This document shows, piece after piece, positions 35,260 through 45,101 of a stretch of 64,000 nt of DNA. A program made the translations under genes and the position numbers. Position 1 is the first letter of the stretch, and each line of letters starts with the position of its first letter. The stretch lies in contig NZ_JAGPYK010000018.1 of NCBI RefSeq assembly GCF_018070045.1, positions 62,001 through 126,000 on the forward strand, given 5' to 3'. A model generated the notes under the pieces. That model was not told the origin of the DNA. It did no database searches and was given only the letters and a program-made list of their open reading frames with translations. The stretch is from Micromonospora sp. U21 (GTDB lineage: Bacteria; Actinomycetota; Actinomycetes; Mycobacteriales; Micromonosporaceae).

Positions 35260-36090
35260 ATGAGCAGTCCTCCGATGATCGACGGCGCGTTCGCCCGGTG
35301 GTTGGCGGCCAGGGCCGGTCAGGCGCTGCTCGACCTGCGGGCGGAGCTGGGTTTCGCGGACACCGGCGCCCTGAAGTCGGCCGGGGACAAGGTGTCGCAC
35401 GACCTGATCCGCACGGAGCTGGCGAAGTGGCGGCCGGACGACGCGGTGCTCTCCGAGGAGGACGAGGGGTCGCGGCTGGCGTGGGCGGCGGAGGTGAACG
35501 CCGAGGCGGTGTCCCGGCTGGCGGCGGACCGGGTGTGGATCATCGATCCATTGGACGGCACCCGGGAGTACGCCGAGGAGGGCCGCTCGGACTGGGCGGT
35601 GCACGTGGCGCTCTGGGCCCGCAACGCCCCGAGTCCGCACGGGCTCGTCGCCGGCGCGGTGGGACTGCCGGCGCAGCACCGGGTGCTGGGTACGGACTAC
35701 CCGCCGGCGTACCCGCCGATGACGGTGGAGGCGGCGACGGCCGGCGCGCGGGTGATCCGGTTGGCGGCGAGCCGGAGCCGGCCGCCGGTGTTCCTCACCG
35801 ATCTGGCCGAGGACGTGGGGGCGAAACTGGTGCCGATGGGGTCGGCCGGGGCGAAGATCGCCGCGGTGGTCACCGGTGAGGTGGATGCCTACATTCACGC
35901 CGGCGGGCAGTACGAGTGGGACTCGGCGGCGCCGGTGGCTGTGGCGACGGCCACCGGACTGCACGCTTCCCGTATCGACGGTTCTGCGCTGAGATACAAC
36001 GAGGCGGATCCGCGCCTGCCGGACCTGCTGGTCTGCCGCAGGGATCTCGCCAGCCGGTTGCTTGCAGCGCTGCAGAGGCATTCCGGGTAG
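35260..36090 (+). CDS. cysQ: 3'(2'),5'-bisphosphate nucleotidase, CysQ-like
   Basis: 276 aa of the inositol monophosphatase superfamily. Metal-binding motifs are VLSEEDEGSR, then WIIDPLDGTREYAEEG, and YEWDSAAPVAVA near the end. CysQ enzymes remove phosphate from PAP, the by-product of PAPS-using reactions. Its position directly before cysD-cysN supports that role, though activity on inositol phosphates or fructose bisphosphate cannot be excluded. The ATG at 35260 has GGGAG at 5 nt. Confidence 0.88.
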   Translation: MSSPPMIDGAFARWLAARAGQALLDLRAELGFADTGALKSAGDKVSHDLIRTELAKWRPDDAVLSEEDEGSRLAWAAEVNAEAVSRLAADRVWIIDPLDGTREYAEEGRSDWAVHVALWARNAPSPHGLVAGAVGLPAQHRVLGTDYPPAYPPMTVEAATAGARVIRLAASRSRPPVFLTDLAEDVGAKLVPMGSAGAKIAAVVTGEVDAYIHAGGQYEWDSAAPVAVATATGLHASRIDGSALRYNEADPRLPDLLVCRRDLASRLLAALQRHSG

Positions 36091-36163
36091 CCTGAGGCAC
36101 TTCTTGACATGCCCGACCGGAAAGGTCTGGAAATCGGATGAGCGAGCGAATCGAGCCGGTGTC

Positions 36164-37075
36164 GTGACCACCCCCGCGGCTTACCGGGTCTCCCATCTGG
36201 ACGCGCTGGAGGCGGAGAGCGTCTTCGTGATGCGCGAGGTGGTCGCCGAGATGGAGCGCCCGGTGCTGCTCTTCTCCGGCGGCAAGGACTCGATCGTCAT
36301 GCTGCGGCTGGCGCAGAAGGCGTTCGCCCCGGCCAACATCCCCTTCCCGGTCATGCACGTGGACACCGGGCACAACTTCCCCGAGGTCCTGGAATACCGC
36401 GACCAGCGGGTCGCCGAGCTGGGGTTGCAGCTCATCGTGGCGAGCGTGCCGGAGGCGCTGGCCAGCGGGCTGGTCCGGGAGTCCGGCGACGGGATGCGCA
36501 ACCGGATCCAGACGCCGGTGCTGCTGGACGCTGTGGAGAAGCACCACTTCGACGCGCTCTTCGGTGGCGCCCGCCGGGACGAGGAGAAGGCCCGGGCCAA
36601 GGAGCGGGTGTTCAGCTTCCGCGACGAGTTCGGCCAGTGGGACCCGAAGAACCAGCGGCCCGAGCTCTGGTCGCTGTACAACGGCCGGCACCACCCGGGC
36701 GAGTCGATCCGGGTCTTCCCGCTGTCCAACTGGACGGAGCTGGACGTGTGGCACTACATCGCCCGGGAGCGGATCCCGCTGCCGTCGATCTACTACGCGC
36801 ACGAGCGCGAGGTGATCGAGCGGGACGGCATGTTCTACGCGGTCAACGAGTTCTTCCGTCCCCGGGCGGGTGAGGAGCGCTTCAAGGCGCAGGTGCGCTA
36901 CCGCACCGTGGGCGACGCCTCCTGCACGGCGGCGGTCCGCTCGGACGCGGACACCGTGGAGAAGGTCATCGAGGAGGTGGCGGCCACCCGGATCACCGAG
37001 CGCGGCGCCACCCGTGGTGACGACCGGGTCAGCGAGGCCGCCATGGAGGACCGCAAGCGGGAGGGCTACTTCTGA
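36164..37075 (+). CDS. cysD: Sulfate adenylyltransferase subunit 2
   Basis: 303 aa. The catalytic subunit makes adenosine phosphosulfate from ATP and sulfate. The PP-loop is S38-GGKDS (LLFSGGKDSIVMLRL), followed by MHVDTGHNFPEVLEY and the family's FGGARRDEEKARAKERVFS. The only credible in-frame start is the GTG at 36164. It ends in an ATGA overlap with cysN, its GTPase partner. A TTGACA at 36104-36109 may be a -35 box, but no good -10 box follows at the right distance. Confidence 0.95.
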   Translation: MTTPAAYRVSHLDALEAESVFVMREVVAEMERPVLLFSGGKDSIVMLRLAQKAFAPANIPFPVMHVDTGHNFPEVLEYRDQRVAELGLQLIVASVPEALASGLVRESGDGMRNRIQTPVLLDAVEKHHFDALFGGARRDEEKARAKERVFSFRDEFGQWDPKNQRPELWSLYNGRHHPGESIRVFPLSNWTELDVWHYIARERIPLPSIYYAHEREVIERDGMFYAVNEFFRPRAGEERFKAQVRYRTVGDASCTAAVRSDADTVEKVIEEVAATRITERGATRGDDRVSEAAMEDRKREGYF

Positions 37076-38370
37076 TGACCACCGAGATCGTGGCCCCGGC
37101 TCCCGAAGCCCGACCGATGGACCTGCTGCGGTTCGCCACCGCCGGCAGCGTGGACGACGGCAAGTCGACCCTGATCGGCCGGCTGCTCTACGACACCAAG
37201 TCGCTCTTCACCGACCAGCTCGCCGCGGTGGAGGCGGTCAGCGCGGCCCGCGGGGACGAGTACACCAACCTGGCGCTGCTCACCGACGGCCTGCGCGCCG
37301 AGCGGGAGCAGGGCATCACCATCGACGTGGCGTACCGGTACTTCGCGACGCCGCGGCGCAAGTTCATCATCGCCGACACCCCGGGACACATCCAGTACAC
37401 CCGCAACATGGTCACCGGGGCGTCCACGGCCGACCTGGCGCTGATCCTGGTGGACGCGCGCAAGGGCCTGGTCGAGCAGTCCCGCCGGCACGCGTTCCTC
37501 TGCTCGCTGCTGCGGGTGCCGCACCTGGTCCTCTGCGTCAACAAGATGGACCTGGTGGACTGGTCGCAGGAGGTCTACGAGCGGATCGCCGACGAGTTCA
37601 CGGCGTTCGCCGCGAAGCTCGACGTGCCGGACCTGACCGTGGTGCCCATCTCCGCGCTGCGCGGCGACAACATCGTCACCCGGTCGGAGAACATGCCGTG
37701 GTACGAGGGCCCGTCGTTGCTGCACCACCTGGAGCGGGTGCACATCGCCAGTGACCGCAACCTGGTCGACGTCCGGTTCCCGGTGCAGTACGTGATCCGG
37801 CCGCAGTCCACCACGGTCACCGACTACCGCGGCTACGCGGGTCAGGTCGCCTCCGGCGTGCTGAAGCCGGGCGACGAGGTGATGGTGCTGCCGTCCGGCT
37901 TCACCAGCCGGATCGCCGCGGTGGAGACCGCCGACGGGCCGGTCGCGGAGGCGTTCCCACCGATGTCGGTGACGGTACGGCTGGCCGACGAGATCGACAT
38001 CTCCCGGGGTGACCTGATCTGCCGGCCGAACAACGCGCCGGCGGTGGCCCAGGACATCGAGGCGATGGTCTGCTGGATGGACGAGTCCCGCCCGTTGCAG
38101 GTCGGCGGCCGGTACGCGATCAAGCACACCACCCGGTCGGCGCGGGCGATCGTGCGCGGGCTGCACTACCGGCTGGACGTCAACTCGCTGCACCGCGACG
38201 AGTCGGCCGACGCGCTGCGGCTCAACGAGATCGGCCGCGTGCGACTGCGCACCACGGTCCCGCTGCTGGCCGACGAGTACCGGCGTAACCGGACCACCGG
38301 CGGGTTCGTCATCATCGACGAGGCCACCAACCGCACCGTCGGCGCCGGCATGATCGTCGAAGCCAGCTGA
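37075..38370 (+). CDS. cysN: Sulfate adenylyltransferase subunit 1 (GTPase)
   Basis: 431 aa. An EF-Tu-like GTPase whose GTP hydrolysis drives APS formation by CysD. The P-loop is at 24-32 (GSVDDGKST), the switch DTPGHIQYTRNMVTGAS, and the specificity motif NKMD. The length is that of CysN alone; the APS kinase (CysC) domain fused to it in mycobacteria is absent, and no cysC follows. PAPS synthesis, if present, needs a gene elsewhere. Confidence 0.95.
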   Translation: MTTEIVAPAPEARPMDLLRFATAGSVDDGKSTLIGRLLYDTKSLFTDQLAAVEAVSAARGDEYTNLALLTDGLRAEREQGITIDVAYRYFATPRRKFIIADTPGHIQYTRNMVTGASTADLALILVDARKGLVEQSRRHAFLCSLLRVPHLVLCVNKMDLVDWSQEVYERIADEFTAFAAKLDVPDLTVVPISALRGDNIVTRSENMPWYEGPSLLHHLERVHIASDRNLVDVRFPVQYVIRPQSTTVTDYRGYAGQVASGVLKPGDEVMVLPSGFTSRIAAVETADGPVAEAFPPMSVTVRLADEIDISRGDLICRPNNAPAVAQDIEAMVCWMDESRPLQVGGRYAIKHTTRSARAIVRGLHYRLDVNSLHRDESADALRLNEIGRVRLRTTVPLLADEYRRNRTTGGFVIIDEATNRTVGAGMIVEAS

Positions 38371-38409
38371 CCCTCGCTCGGTTCCCGAGCAAGATCACGC
38401 TCGATCCAT

Positions 38410-38448
38410 GAAGTAGTGGCCTCGCCCGAGGGACGTGGCCACTACTTC
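38410..38448. terminator. Hairpin between convergent cysN and galK
   Basis: GAAGTAGTGGCC (38410-38421) and its perfect inverted copy (38437-38448) around 15 nt. It is placed to terminate both cysN and galK transcripts. Confidence 0.65.
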
Positions 38449-38488
38449 CATGAACGGGCACGATCTCCCCCTGCCGTTTGGGTGGGGG

Positions 38489-39658
38489 CTAGTCGAGGCG
38501 GGCGGCGCCGGGGGCGGGGAGGACCGTGACGGCGCCCGGCGCGGTGAAGCCGCGCTCGGCGTAGGCGGCGGTCACGGCGGCGGCGACCGCGTCGGCCCGA
38601 TCCGTGCCGACCAGGGCGAGGACGCACCCGCCGAAACCGCCGCCGGTCATCCGGGCGCCCAGCGCGCCGGCGGCGAGCGCCGACTCGACCGCGGTGTCGA
38701 TCTCGGGCACGGTGATCTCGAAGTCGTCGCGCATCGAGACGTGCGAGGCGGTGAGCAGCGGGCCGATGTCCCGGACCCGGCCGGCACGCAGCAGCGCCAC
38801 CGTGTCCAGCACCCGCTGGTCCTCGGTGACCACGTGCCGAACCCGCCGCCGGGTCTCCTCGTCGTCGAGCCGGGCAAGTGCGGTGTCGAGCTGGTCGACG
38901 GCCACGTCGCGCAGCGCGGGGACGCCGAGCGCCTTGGCCGCCGCCTCGCAGGACCGGCGGCGGGCGGCGTACTCGCCGTCGGCGTGCCGGTGCGGCGCCC
39001 GGCTGTCGATGACCAGCACGGCAAGCCCGGCGGCGTCCAGGTCGAACGGGATGTGCTCGACGGACTCGTCACGGCAGTCGAGGAAGAGTGCGTGCCCGAC
39101 GCGGCCCCGGATCACGGCGGACTGGTCCATGATCCCGGTCGGCGCGCCGACGTAGACGTTCTCCGCCCGCTGCGCCAGCCGCGGCTGCCGCTCGGTGGGC
39201 AGCTCCAGCCCGCCGAGGTCGAGCAGCGCGGCGAGCACGGCCGACTCCAGCGCGGCCGAGGAGGAGAGACCGGAGCCGAGGGGCACGTCGGAGGTGATCG
39301 CGAGCCGGGCGCCGGGCACCGGGTGGCCGGCCTCGCGCAGCGCCCAGACCACACCGGCCACGTACGCGCCCCAGCCGGTGACCCGGCCCGGCTCGGCGAC
39401 GTCGTCCGCGCCGAAGGTGATCGTCTCGTCGGAGAGCTCCGACCAGACCGTCCACCGCTCGCCGTCCTGCCGGTCGGCGGCGACGACGGTCCGCAGTGGC
39501 AGCGCGAAGGGCAGCACGAACCCGTCGTTGTAGTCGGTGTGCTCGCCGATCAGATTGACCCGGCCAGGAGCCGCCCAGCGGCCGGCGGCCTGGTCGCCGT
39601 ACTGCGCGGTGAAGCCGGCGGCGGCCCGCTCGGCGACGTCACCGGTCGGCCGGGTCAT
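38489..39658 (-). CDS. galK: Galactokinase
   Basis: A 389-aa GHMP kinase that phosphorylates galactose at C1. The galactokinase signature GRVNLIGEHTDYNDGFVLP lies at about 32-50, the ATP loop is PLGSGLSSSAALE, and the C-terminal GARMTGGGFGGCVLAL completes the fold. The start overlaps the galE stop (ATGA), so galE-galK is one operon. The third Leloir enzyme, galT, is not adjacent. Confidence 0.96.
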   Translation of the reverse strand: MTRPTGDVAERAAAGFTAQYGDQAAGRWAAPGRVNLIGEHTDYNDGFVLPFALPLRTVVAADRQDGERWTVWSELSDETITFGADDVAEPGRVTGWGAYVAGVVWALREAGHPVPGARLAITSDVPLGSGLSSSAALESAVLAALLDLGGLELPTERQPRLAQRAENVYVGAPTGIMDQSAVIRGRVGHALFLDCRDESVEHIPFDLDAAGLAVLVIDSRAPHRHADGEYAARRRSCEAAAKALGVPALRDVAVDQLDTALARLDDEETRRRVRHVVTEDQRVLDTVALLRAGRVRDIGPLLTASHVSMRDDFEITVPEIDTAVESALAAGALGARMTGGGFGGCVLALVGTDRADAVAAAVTAAYAERGFTAPGAVTVLPAPGAARLD

Positions 39659-40638
39659 GACTGCTCCAGGATGTGCGTGCGGTAGAAGGTCCAGGCGTCC
39701 CCGACCATGTCGTGCAGGGTCGGCTTCTGCGGCACCCAGCCCAGCTCGTCACGGGCCAGCGCGGAGGAGGCGACCAGCTCGGCCGGATCGCCCTCGCGAC
39801 GCGGCGCCACCTCGACCGGCAGTGGGTGCCCGGTGACCTCGCGGACGACGTCGACCACCTGCCGGTTGGTGAAGCCGTTGCCGTTGCCCAGGTTGTAGAT
39901 CCGGTGCTGGCCCGCGGTCGCCGCGTCCAGCGCCAGCAGGTGGGCCCGGGCCAGGTCGGCGACGTGGATGTAGTCGCGGACGCAGGTGCCGTCCACGGTG
40001 GGGTAGTCGTCGCCGAAGAGCTGGAGCTTCTCCCGCCGGCCGGCGGCGACCTCCAACGCGATCGGGATCAGGTGCGTCTCCGGGTCGTGGCGCTCGCCGA
40101 GCGCGACGTCACCGGCGAGGTGCGCGCCGGCCACGTTGAAGTAGCGCAGCGACACGGCGGCCAGCCCGTGGGCGATCGCCTCGGAGGTGAGCGCCATGTC
40201 GACGGCGAGCTTGGTGGCGCCGTACGTGTTGGTGGGCGCCTTGACCGCGGTCTCCGGGATGGGCAGTTCCGTGGGGTTGCCGTAGACGGCGGCGGTGGAG
40301 GAGAAGACCATCCGGGGCACCCCGGCGGCCCGGACCGCGTCGATCAGGGCCAACGTGCCGACCGTGTTGGTCTGCCAGTACAGCTCCGGCTTGACCATCG
40401 ACTCGCCGGCGGCGATCAGAGCGGCGAAGTGCAGCACCCCGTCGAAGCCGGCGTCGGGGGTGACGATCCGCGCGGCGTCGTGGATGGACGCGTCGACGTG
40501 GGTCGCGTCCGGAGCGAGCGCCTCGCGGTGGCCGGTGCGCAGATCATCCAGGACCACCACCTGGTGACCCGCGTCGAGCAGCATCCGGGTCACTACGCTG
40601 CCGATAAAGCCGGCACCCCCGGTGACGAGCAGTTTCAC
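39655..40638 (-). CDS. galE: UDP-glucose 4-epimerase
   Basis: A 327-aa short-chain dehydrogenase-fold epimerase joining UDP-galactose and UDP-glucose. The NAD loop is GGAGFIGSVV at the N-terminus, and the catalytic YxxxK is in NTYGATKLAVDM, with STAAVYGNP supplying the Ser. The GTG start has AGGAGG 8 nt upstream. It is first in the operon with galK. The region upstream holds repeats that may be operators. Confidence 0.96.
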   Translation of the reverse strand: MKLLVTGGAGFIGSVVTRMLLDAGHQVVVLDDLRTGHREALAPDATHVDASIHDAARIVTPDAGFDGVLHFAALIAAGESMVKPELYWQTNTVGTLALIDAVRAAGVPRMVFSSTAAVYGNPTELPIPETAVKAPTNTYGATKLAVDMALTSEAIAHGLAAVSLRYFNVAGAHLAGDVALGERHDPETHLIPIALEVAAGRREKLQLFGDDYPTVDGTCVRDYIHVADLARAHLLALDAATAGQHRIYNLGNGNGFTNRQVVDVVREVTGHPLPVEVAPRREGDPAELVASSALARDELGWVPQKPTLHDMVGDAWTFYRTHILEQS

Positions 40639-40673
40639 GTCCTTGCCTCCTGCCTGGCCCGCCCGGGACGTGG

Positions 40674-40793
40674 CCTCGGTGAATCACCCTACGGCGGCGG
40701 GTGATGTGCCTCGGTGGATCACCCGCCACCCCTATTCCATCATAATCTCTCATGATTAAACAGAGCCGAACATTCGGTTCGCTCCATGCGAAC
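40674..40793. promoter_or_regulatory. galE promoter region with repeats and palindromes
   Basis: On the minus strand TATGAT (40739-40744) is an excellent -10 box for galE. In the leader, CCTCGGTGAATCACCC (40674-40689) is repeated with one change at 40709-40724. Upstream, CCGAACATTCGG (40766-40777) and GTTCGC-N5-GCGAAC (40777-40793) are adjoining inverted repeats. They lie between galE and the divergent corC-like gene and may bind a galactose regulator. Confidence 0.5.
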
Positions 40794-40818
40794 CCCGGTG
40801 CGACGGGCCGCCGATGTC

Positions 40819-40824
40819 TACCAT
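40819..40824 (+). promoter_or_regulatory. -10 box of corC-like gene (leaderless)
   Basis: TACCAT, 7 nt before the ATG at 40832. Confidence 0.5.
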
Positions 40825-40831
40825 CTCTGTC

Positions 40832-41977
40832 ATGCGGGAAGCGGCCCGTACCGGGCTCCGGCGAGGCGCGCGGGGGAGGCCCCGTCGCGACCCTGGCCCG
40901 CTCGCCCGGGCCGTCGCCCGGGTGCTGGTCCGCGCCGCCGACGGCGCCACCCGTCTCGTCACCGACCTATTGGGGACCGGCCCGGCAGCCGGCCGGGAAC
41001 GCATCTCCGAGGCCGAACTGCGGGACCTGGTCGCGGCGAACACGCTGCTCGACCCGGATGAGCGGCGGATCATCGACGAGGTTCTGGTGGCCGGCGCCAG
41101 CCTGGTCCGCGAGGTGATGATGCCCCGCACCGAGGTGGTCTTCCTGTCCGCCCGGCTGACCATCGCCGAGGCCGCCCAGCTGGTCCGTGCCGAGACGCAC
41201 ACCCGCTACCCGGTCACCGACGGCACCCATGACGACGTGGTCGGCTTCGTGCACCTCCGCGACGTGCTGCTGCGCCCGGAGGCCGACGCGTGCGCCACCG
41301 TCGGCGAGCTCACCCGGGAGGTGAAGCGGCTGCCCGGCAGCAAGCGGGTGCTGCCCGCGCTGACCGAGATGCGTCGGGAGGGTCAGCACCTCGCGGTGGT
41401 GGTCGACGAGTACGGCGGCACCGCCGGGATCGTCACCCTGGAGGACCTGATCGAGGAGTTGATCGGCGAGATCCACGACGAGTACGACGTCGCGCCGGAC
41501 CCGGTGCACGCCGGCCTGCCCGCCGTGGTGGACGGCCGGCTCAACCTCGCCGACTTCGCCGAGCGGACAGGGGTGGCGCTGCCCGCCGGGCCGTACGAGA
41601 CGGTCGGCGGGTTCGTGATGGCCGCGCTGGGCCGACTGCCGGTCACCGGCGACGAGGTGCCCGTCCCCGCTGAGCCGGCCGAAGCCGGCGCGCCCGACCC
41701 GACCGACCCACCGGGCGGTTGGCTGCTGCGGGTGCTGGCACTGGACGGACGCCGGGTGGCCCGGCTCGCCGTCTCCGCCCTGCGCGTGCCGGAGCAACGC
41801 CGTGAGTCCGGCGCCGGGTCGGCGCGGGACGCCGGGGCGGAGCAGGCGTGGGAGGTCGTGGCGGGGCAGCAGCGCGAGGCCGGTGTCGCCCCCGCCCGCC
41901 GGGTCGGCGCGAGGGAAGCGCGCGAGGTCAACGCCCCGACACCGGCGGGCCGCGGCCGACCCGCCGGGCCGTCATGA
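40832..41977 (+). CDS. CorC/HlyC-type CBS-domain protein without membrane domain
   Basis: 381 aa. After ~60 basic residues come ISEAELRDLVAANTLLDPDERRI and REVMMPRTEVVFL, the start of the CBS pair in the CNNM/CorC (TlyC) family, then VVVDEYGGTAGIVTLEDLIE and the C-terminal CorC_HlyC domain. The N-terminal membrane DUF21/CNNM domain is missing, as in E. coli CorC. The C-terminal ~60 residues are low complexity. Relatives take part in Mg/Co efflux or membrane homeostasis. The ATG at 40832 is chosen for its TACCAT at 7 nt; ATG 40814 is an alternative. Confidence 0.82.
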   Translation: MREAARTGLRRGARGRPRRDPGPLARAVARVLVRAADGATRLVTDLLGTGPAAGRERISEAELRDLVAANTLLDPDERRIIDEVLVAGASLVREVMMPRTEVVFLSARLTIAEAAQLVRAETHTRYPVTDGTHDDVVGFVHLRDVLLRPEADACATVGELTREVKRLPGSKRVLPALTEMRREGQHLAVVVDEYGGTAGIVTLEDLIEELIGEIHDEYDVAPDPVHAGLPAVVDGRLNLADFAERTGVALPAGPYETVGGFVMAALGRLPVTGDEVPVPAEPAEAGAPDPTDPPGGWLLRVLALDGRRVARLAVSALRVPEQRRESGAGSARDAGAEQAWEVVAGQQREAGVAPARRVGAREAREVNAPTPAGRGRPAGPS

Positions 41978-43036
<1,059 letters not shown>

Positions 43037-43049
43037 CGCCGCGGGACAG

Positions 43050-43631
43050 GTGGGCGGGTCGGTGGCCGAAGGGGCGGCGCGGAGCGTGGATCGCAGTGGT
43101 GGGGTGCCGCCGACCGGTGACACCATCCAGATCGGCATCGCGGTGGACATCCCGGAGCCGTGGGGGGCCCTGCTCACCCGGCGGCGGGTCGAGGCCGGTG
43201 ACCCGCTGGCCGTACCCGCGCACGTGACGCTGCTCGGGCCCACCGAGATCCCGACCGCCAACCTGCCGACCGTCGAGCGGCACCTCGCCAGCGTCGCCGC
43301 CGCGCACCTGCCGTTCACGCTGCACCTGCGGGGCACCGGCACGTTCCGCCCGGTGACCCAGGTGGTGTTCGTGGCGGTGGCCGCCGGGATCAGCGAATGC
43401 GAACTGCTCGCCTCCGCCATCGCCGCGACGCCGGGCCTGCACCGCCAGACCCGCTTCCCGTACCATCCGCACGTCACCGTGGCGCAGGACGTGGCGCCCG
43501 AGGCGCTGGACAAGGCGTACGAGGATCTGGCCGACTTCTCCGCGATGTTCGAGGTCGAGGCATTCACCCTGTTCTCGCACAGCGGGCAGGCCCGGTGGCA
43601 GCCGCGTCGGGACTTCCGCCTCGGCGGCTGA
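43050..43631 (+). CDS. 2'-5' RNA ligase/phosphodiesterase-type protein
   Basis: 193 aa with the two H-x-T motifs of the 2H phosphoesterase superfamily, H58-V-T60 (PAHVTLLGP) and H141-V-T143 (YHPHVTVAQD). Members ligate or cleave 2',5' or cyclic phosphodiesters in RNA or nucleotides; the physiological substrate in bacteria is unclear. It starts 14 nt after trpS, so the two are probably co-transcribed, and the yihY-type gene follows. Confidence 0.85.
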   Translation: MGGSVAEGAARSVDRSGGVPPTGDTIQIGIAVDIPEPWGALLTRRRVEAGDPLAVPAHVTLLGPTEIPTANLPTVERHLASVAAAHLPFTLHLRGTGTFRPVTQVVFVAVAAGISECELLASAIAATPGLHRQTRFPYHPHVTVAQDVAPEALDKAYEDLADFSAMFEVEAFTLFSHSGQARWQPRRDFRLGG

Positions 43632-43710
43632 CCGGCCTGCGCCGCGTCGCCCGGCGAGCAGGGGAAGCCGGTTGCCACCACGGCGGCAGGAGATCGGCGA
43701 GGATGACCGC

Positions 43711-44634
43711 GTGAACGTGATCGGCCGGATCGAGGCGGGCATCGACCGCTGGGTGAGCGCCGCGCGCTGCCGGTCGGGGCTCTTCGACCACGTGTGGCGA
43801 GCCGGCGCGCTCTACGCCGAGGTGCTGGCCGGGCGGCTGGCGGCGGCGATCGCCTACTACGGCTTCTTCGCGGTGTTCGCCCTGGCGCTGGTCGCGTACT
43901 CCATCTTCGGCGCGATCCTGGAGGACAACGACGAGGTCAGCGCGGCGGCGGCCGGGTTCCTGAAGGAGAACCTGCCGTTCCTGGACGCGGAGCAGATCGC
44001 CAACTCCAGCGGAACCGTCGGTGTGGTGGGCCTCGTCATCCTGGGCTTCACCGGGATCGGCTGGGTGGAGGCGATCCGCTCCTCGCAGCGGTTGATGTAC
44101 CGGCTCAACCAGCAGCCCGGCAACCTGGTGATCCGGCGACTGGTCGACCTGGGGGTGATGGTCGGCGTCTTCGTGCTGCTCGGTGTCTCGGTGGCGGCGG
44201 TGGACGCGTTGGAATCCCTGCTGCGCTTCCTGCTGCGCAGCACCGGCTCGGTCGGCCTGACCACGATCAGCGCCGTGCTCAGCGTGCTGATCAACGCCGT
44301 GCTCGCCACCGCGCTGCTGCTCGCGGTGCCCCGCCTGCGGATGAGCCGGTCCCGGCTGCGCCCGGTGGTGGTGCTGGTCGCGATCGGCATCACGCTGCTG
44401 AACACGGTCGGGCGGTATTACGTGGTGCGTACCGAGCGGAACCCCGCGTACACGGTGGTGGCCGGCGCCGTCGGCCTGCTGCTCTACCTCTATCTGCTCA
44501 ACCAGCTGGTGCTGTTCGGGGCGGCCCTCCTCGCGACCAGCACGCGCGGGCGGGTGGTCGACCTGGCGGAGGGCGCCCGGCCGGCGAATCTCGACGAGGA
44601 CACCGATCCCGGTACGCCGGGCGGCGCGGGCTGA
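43711..44634 (+). CDS. YihY/BrkB-family membrane protein
   Basis: 307 aa with six or seven membrane helices. The family motifs are LAAAIAYYGFFAVFALALVAYSIFG, quoted in part as AIAYYGFFAVFALALVAY, and the C-terminal YLYLLNQLVLFGAALLA. Earlier naming as RNase BN is obsolete; transport or envelope functions are proposed for the family. The GTG at 43711 has GAGGA 7 nt upstream. The stop overlaps the next gene's first possible ATG (TGATG). Confidence 0.87.
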   Translation: MNVIGRIEAGIDRWVSAARCRSGLFDHVWRAGALYAEVLAGRLAAAIAYYGFFAVFALALVAYSIFGAILEDNDEVSAAAAGFLKENLPFLDAEQIANSSGTVGVVGLVILGFTGIGWVEAIRSSQRLMYRLNQQPGNLVIRRLVDLGVMVGVFVLLGVSVAAVDALESLLRFLLRSTGSVGLTTISAVLSVLINAVLATALLLAVPRLRMSRSRLRPVVVLVAIGITLLNTVGRYYVVRTERNPAYTVVAGAVGLLLYLYLLNQLVLFGAALLATSTRGRVVDLAEGARPANLDEDTDPGTPGGAG

Positions 44635-44651
44635 TGGCGGAAGGTGCGCAG

Positions 44652-45020
44652 ATGCTGATCTCGGTCGACCCGGACTCGTCGGTGGCGCCGTACGAGCAGG
44701 TGCGCGGGCAGCTCGCCGAGCTGATCGGCGACGGCCGGTTGCCGGTGGGCAGCCGACTGCCCACCGTCCGGCAGCTCGCCGCGGACCTGCGGCTGGCGGC
44801 GAACACGGTGGCCCGGGCGTACCGGGAGCTGGAGGCGGCCGGGCTGCTGGAGACCCGGGGGCGTAACGGCACCTTCGTCGCCCCGGGCCGGGACGACGCC
44901 GTCGACCGCCTGCACCGGGCGGCGGCCGGTTACGCCGCCGAGGCCGTCCGGCTCGGCGTGCCGCCGGCCACCGCGCTCGCCCTGGTCCGCGCCGCCCTGG
45001 ACGCCGTCCGCCCCGGCTGA
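44652..45020 (+). CDS. GntR-family regulator, YtrA subfamily
   Basis: About 122 aa: a winged HTH (PYEQVRGQLAELIGDGRLPV, SRLPTVRQLAADLRLAANTVARAY) and a short C-terminal helix pair, the YtrA layout, which usually controls ABC transporters or membrane protein genes. The ATG at 44652 has GGAAGG at 7 nt; the ATG at 44634, overlapping the upstream stop, is an alternative. Its coupling to the YihY/BrkB gene suggests it may regulate that operon. Confidence 0.85.
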   Translation: MLISVDPDSSVAPYEQVRGQLAELIGDGRLPVGSRLPTVRQLAADLRLAANTVARAYRELEAAGLLETRGRNGTFVAPGRDDAVDRLHRAAAGYAAEAVRLGVPPATALALVRAALDAVRPG

Positions 45021-45101
45021 CCGGCGCCTGATCGGGCGCCGGACGGGCGACAACCGAGGCGAACGGCGTCGCCGCTCGCGTTGGCGGACCATGATGAGCC
45101 G

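Noticed and set aside
41290-41673. Secondary open frames inside the corC-like gene
   Set aside because: They are Arg/Gly/Pro shadows of the CBS-domain frame.
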